The notes under the pieces were generated by a model, which had not been told where the DNA came from, did no database searches, and saw nothing but the letters and a program-made list of their open reading frames with translations. Shown in pieces: positions 34,428-36,523 of a stretch of DNA of 36,523 nt (within the stretch, counting starts at the first letter, position 1; each line of letters begins with the position of its first letter). This stretch comes from Flaviramulus sp. GTDB taxonomy: Bacteria; Bacteroidota; Bacteroidia; Flavobacteriales; Flavobacteriaceae. The translations under genes and the position numbers were made by a program. Location: assembly GCF_013001275.1 (NCBI RefSeq), contig NZ_JABDMV010000026.1, forward strand, positions 1 through 36,523. Direction: 5' to 3'.

Positions 34428-35183
34428 TTAATGACTTTTGTTTTTATTCTCTTTATAAACTTTTGTTGAATTTTCTAAAAGTTCATTTAATTGTGCAAAT
34501 TCAATTTTAGTTAATTCTCTGTACTCTCCAACAGGAATATCTAGTTTAATATTCATAATCCTTACCCGTTTTAATGTTTGTACTTCGTAGTTTAAATACT
34601 CACACATTCGTCGAATTTGCCTATTCAATCCTTGGGTTAGAATTATTTTGAATTCATAAGTACTTCGTTTTTCAACGATGCATTTTTTAGTAACTTTATT
34701 TAGATCTTCAAGCGGAATACCTCCACGCATGCGTTCTAAAAAGGTTTGGGAAATTGGTTTGTCAACGGTAACAATATATTCTTTTTCGTGATTATTACTT
34801 GCGCGAAGAATTTTATTCACAATATCACCATCATCCGTTAGAAGTATTAATCCTTCACTTGGCTTATCTAATCTACCAATTGGAAAAATACGTTTCGGGT
34901 AATTTATAAAATCAATAATATTATTTTTTTCAACTGCAGTATCTGTTGTACAAACAATGCCTATAGGTTTATTAAAAGCTAAATAAACAAAAGATTCGGT
35001 ATTGCTTTTTATTTCTTTTCCATCTACTTCAACAACATCATTAGGAGTTATTTTTGTGCCCATTTCTGGAACAACACCATTAATAGTGACTCTGCCTGCT
35101 TGAATAAGTTTGTCCGCCTCTCGACGTGAGCAATACCCAACTTCACTTAAAAATTTATTTATACGTTTTAATGTTTCTGCCAT
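34428..35183 (-). CDS. rluF: 23S rRNA pseudouridine(2604) synthase RluF
   Basis: RluF isomerises uridine 2604 (and 2605 weakly) of 23S rRNA to pseudouridine. The 251-residue product has an S4 domain (about 6-60; RINKFLSEVGYCSRREADKL), then the RsuA-type catalytic core with GRLDKPSEGLILLTDDG (Asp106 the nucleophile). The segment NHEKEYIVTVDKPI and the ending RQIRRMCEYLNYEVQTLKRVRI favour RluF over RluB/RluE. It lies 18 bases after an alpha/beta hydrolase gene. The C-terminal tail is Lys/Asn-rich. Confidence 0.9.
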   Translation of the reverse strand: MAETLKRINKFLSEVGYCSRREADKLIQAGRVTINGVVPEMGTKITPNDVVEVDGKEIKSNTESFVYLAFNKPIGIVCTTDTAVEKNNIIDFINYPKRIFPIGRLDKPSEGLILLTDDGDIVNKILRASNNHEKEYIVTVDKPISQTFLERMRGGIPLEDLNKVTKKCIVEKRSTYEFKIILTQGLNRQIRRMCEYLNYEVQTLKRVRIMNIKLDIPVGEYRELTKIEFAQLNELLENSTKVYKENKNKSH

Positions 35184-35201
35184 ATTTCAAAAATACAATA
35201 T

Positions 35202-36029
35202 TTATACCTCTAAAAATTCTAATATATAATTGTAAATAGCTTCAGATTTAAGACCATGTCCAAAGCCTTTTGTTGCAATAAATTCTGAATTAGAATAATT
35301 TGATTTGAAATTTAATCCGTCTGAAAAAGGTATTATTCTGTCTTTTTTGTCATGAATAATGAGGCCTTTTGCCTTGATACTTTTTGAAAAATTAGCCGCA
35401 GAATAGTATTCTGGTAAATGATTATAATGTTTTAAAACATAATCATTCATAGCATTAATAACTTTCTGATTATATCCCATCATTTGACTGTAGCGTGTAA
35501 ATACACCATCAAAATCAGCTGGAGCACCAAGTAAAATCAGTTTTTTTACTGAAGTTGGTTTATGTTTAAATTCTCCAAAAACACTGGCCATTCCACCAAC
35601 GGAATGTCCTATTATAACACTTACATTAAATTTTTTAACTACAGTATAAATACATTCAGAATATATTAGTGCGTTAAAAGTTTTATTTCCAGAATTTCCG
35701 TGTGCTGGTGCATCTAAGGCGATGATGTTATAATCTTGTAGTTTTAAAATTTCGATTAAATCTTTCCATCTATTAGCGTTGCTTTCCCATCCATGTGCCA
35801 ATAAAACGGTGTCTTTATTTCCTGGCCATCGATAAGTTTTTATTTTAATATTTTCATAAAATGCATCTTCTTGTATGGTATTTTTTAGGAATTTTGAATC
35901 TCTATTTTGAATCGCTCCTTTTTGTGGTGTAGAGAACAATTTAATGGATAAATGAGCCGCTAATTTTGGCGATAAAATACTTGTAAAATTTATGGCCTTT
36001 CCAATACTTTTAAAAATTTGTTTCGCCAT
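35202..36029 (-). CDS. alpha/beta-fold hydrolase
   Basis: Single-domain serine hydrolase of 275 residues. The triad is visible: Ser143 in IIGHSVGGMA, Asp230 in IIHDKKDRIIPF and His258 in FGHGLKS. HGWESNANRW supplies the oxyanion hole. A short hydrophobic-basic N-terminal segment precedes the fold; it does not look like a signal peptide, so a cytosolic location is likely. Substrate cannot be predicted. It is encoded 2 bases after a cupin gene and before rluF on one likely transcript. Confidence 0.92.
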   Translation of the reverse strand: MAKQIFKSIGKAINFTSILSPKLAAHLSIKLFSTPQKGAIQNRDSKFLKNTIQEDAFYENIKIKTYRWPGNKDTVLLAHGWESNANRWKDLIEILKLQDYNIIALDAPAHGNSGNKTFNALIYSECIYTVVKKFNVSVIIGHSVGGMASVFGEFKHKPTSVKKLILLGAPADFDGVFTRYSQMMGYNQKVINAMNDYVLKHYNHLPEYYSAANFSKSIKAKGLIIHDKKDRIIPFSDGLNFKSNYSNSEFIATKGFGHGLKSEAIYNYILEFLEV

Positions 36030-36031
36030 GT

Positions 36032-36394
36032 TTAGTCTTCTCTATTTACTAAATCCATAGAAAAGGCGGGTAAACATATAGCAACATATTCGCATACTTC
36101 TGTAAAGGGGTTTGAATATTGAACGCGTGTATTTTTCTCAATTTTTATAGACTGACCTGCTTTCAAGACAACAGTTTCTCCATCAATAATAAATTGCTTT
36201 TTGCCACTTATTATGAAGGTGTATTCATCAAATTCAGGTGTTTGGAATGGTTCACTCCAGCCCGCTGGGGCTTTCATGTAAGCAATACTTATTTGAGAAT
36301 TTCCATCAGTCGTATTTCCAAAATGCTCTTTTATAATTTTTCCATCAGTAGTTGGAACCACAAACGGATTGTTTTGTATAGTATATTTTTTCAT
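36032..36394 (-). CDS. cupin-domain protein
   Basis: A 120-residue single cupin barrel: FQTPEFDEYTFIISGKKQFIIDGE forms motif 1 in two adjacent strands, and VVLKAGQSIKIEKNTRVQYSNP forms motif 2. The usual His-x-His of motif 1 is missing and the His of motif 2 is replaced (TRVQYSNP). Only acidic Glu candidates remain, so metal binding is doubtful and an enzymatic role uncertain. It follows the YitT-like gene without any gap. Confidence 0.85.
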   Translation of the reverse strand: MKKYTIQNNPFVVPTTDGKIIKEHFGNTTDGNSQISIAYMKAPAGWSEPFQTPEFDEYTFIISGKKQFIIDGETVVLKAGQSIKIEKNTRVQYSNPFTEVCEYVAICLPAFSMDLVNRED

Positions 36395-36523
36395 TTATTT
36401 TAATGGTTTTTTCTTAATCATTCCGCCTTTTAAATCTTTAACAATTCCCATAATTATAAAAGCATTTCTATCAATTTTATCAATTTCGGTTTGAAGTTTA
36501 GCAAGTTCTAAACGTGTTACAAC
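36395..36523 (-). CDS. YitT-family membrane protein, C-terminal end only (truncated by window edge)
   Basis: On the minus strand an open frame enters from the right edge and stops at 36397-36395, giving 42 residues from VVTRLELAKLQTEIDKID to GGMIKKKPLK. This matches the C-terminal DUF2179 region of YitT/YebE-type membrane proteins (pattern V-TR-E...D.NAF.I...VKD-KGG--K--PL). The membrane part lies outside the window. The stop touches the cupin start codon, so the two are probably one operon. Confidence 0.75.
   Translation of the reverse strand, partial: VVTRLELAKLQTEIDKIDRNAFIIMGIVKDLKGGMIKKKPLK

Overview
The window is a stretch of low-GC chromosome from a member of the Bacteroidota, most likely a marine Flavobacteriaceae. 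The evidence is an STN-type TonB-dependent receptor paired with a DUF4974-type FecR and an ECF sigma factor, a TPR-fused histidine kinase, A-rich leaders with almost no Shine-Dalgarno sequences, and several matches to the Bacteroidetes promoter box TAnnTTTG. I cannot name the genus. I see no rRNA, tRNA, insertion sequence, CRISPR array or other sign of recent mobility.

Bases 1-13731 are the S10-spc-alpha ribosomal protein cluster in canonical order. It runs from a 5'-truncated rplC through rplD, W, B, rpsS, rplV, rpsC, rplP, rpmC, rpsQ, rplN, X, E, rpsN, rpsH, rplF, R, rpsE, rpmD, rplO, secY, infA, rpmJ, rpsM, rpsK, rpsD and rpoA to rplQ, and ends in a strong intrinsic terminator. Neither map nor adk lies between secY and infA. 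S14 and L36 are zinc-free forms. The cluster appears split between rpsK and rpsD by a terminator-like hairpin, followed at once by a well-matched promoter for rpsD-rpoA-rplQ. Several spacers carry hairpins that could be ribosomal-protein leader elements.

Bases 13817-19837 hold mostly single-gene units: carA, eno, gltA, then two pentein-fold enzymes, a DDAH/arginine-deiminase-like protein and a CtlX-type citrulline hydrolase. Together these two suggest guanidino-compound or arginine breakdown. They are followed by a convergent orphan TPR histidine kinase, a 396-base spacer with two hairpins, a 66-residue two-helix membrane protein and argS.

Bases 24450-30142 are the most distinctive locus. 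An ECF sigma factor, a FecR-like anti-sigma factor and an STN-domain TonB receptor are encoded on the minus strand. A roughly 592-residue lipoprotein is transcribed divergently. It has four short beta-type repeats followed by three roughly 110-residue repeats. The same bipartite sequence (AGGGTAGG, 16 bases, CTGTT) lies upstream of both fecR and the lipoprotein gene, each in the correct orientation. I read it as the probable target promoter of this sigma factor, placing receptor and lipoprotein in one trans-envelope signalling regulon of unknown ligand.

Bases 30327-36523 are housekeeping and conserved accessory genes. Ffh, FolD and a TIGR02206/TMEM164-like membrane protein are on the plus strand. 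On the minus strand are a VOC protein, a small secreted protein, RluF, an alpha/beta hydrolase, a cupin and the C-terminal end of a YitT-family protein.
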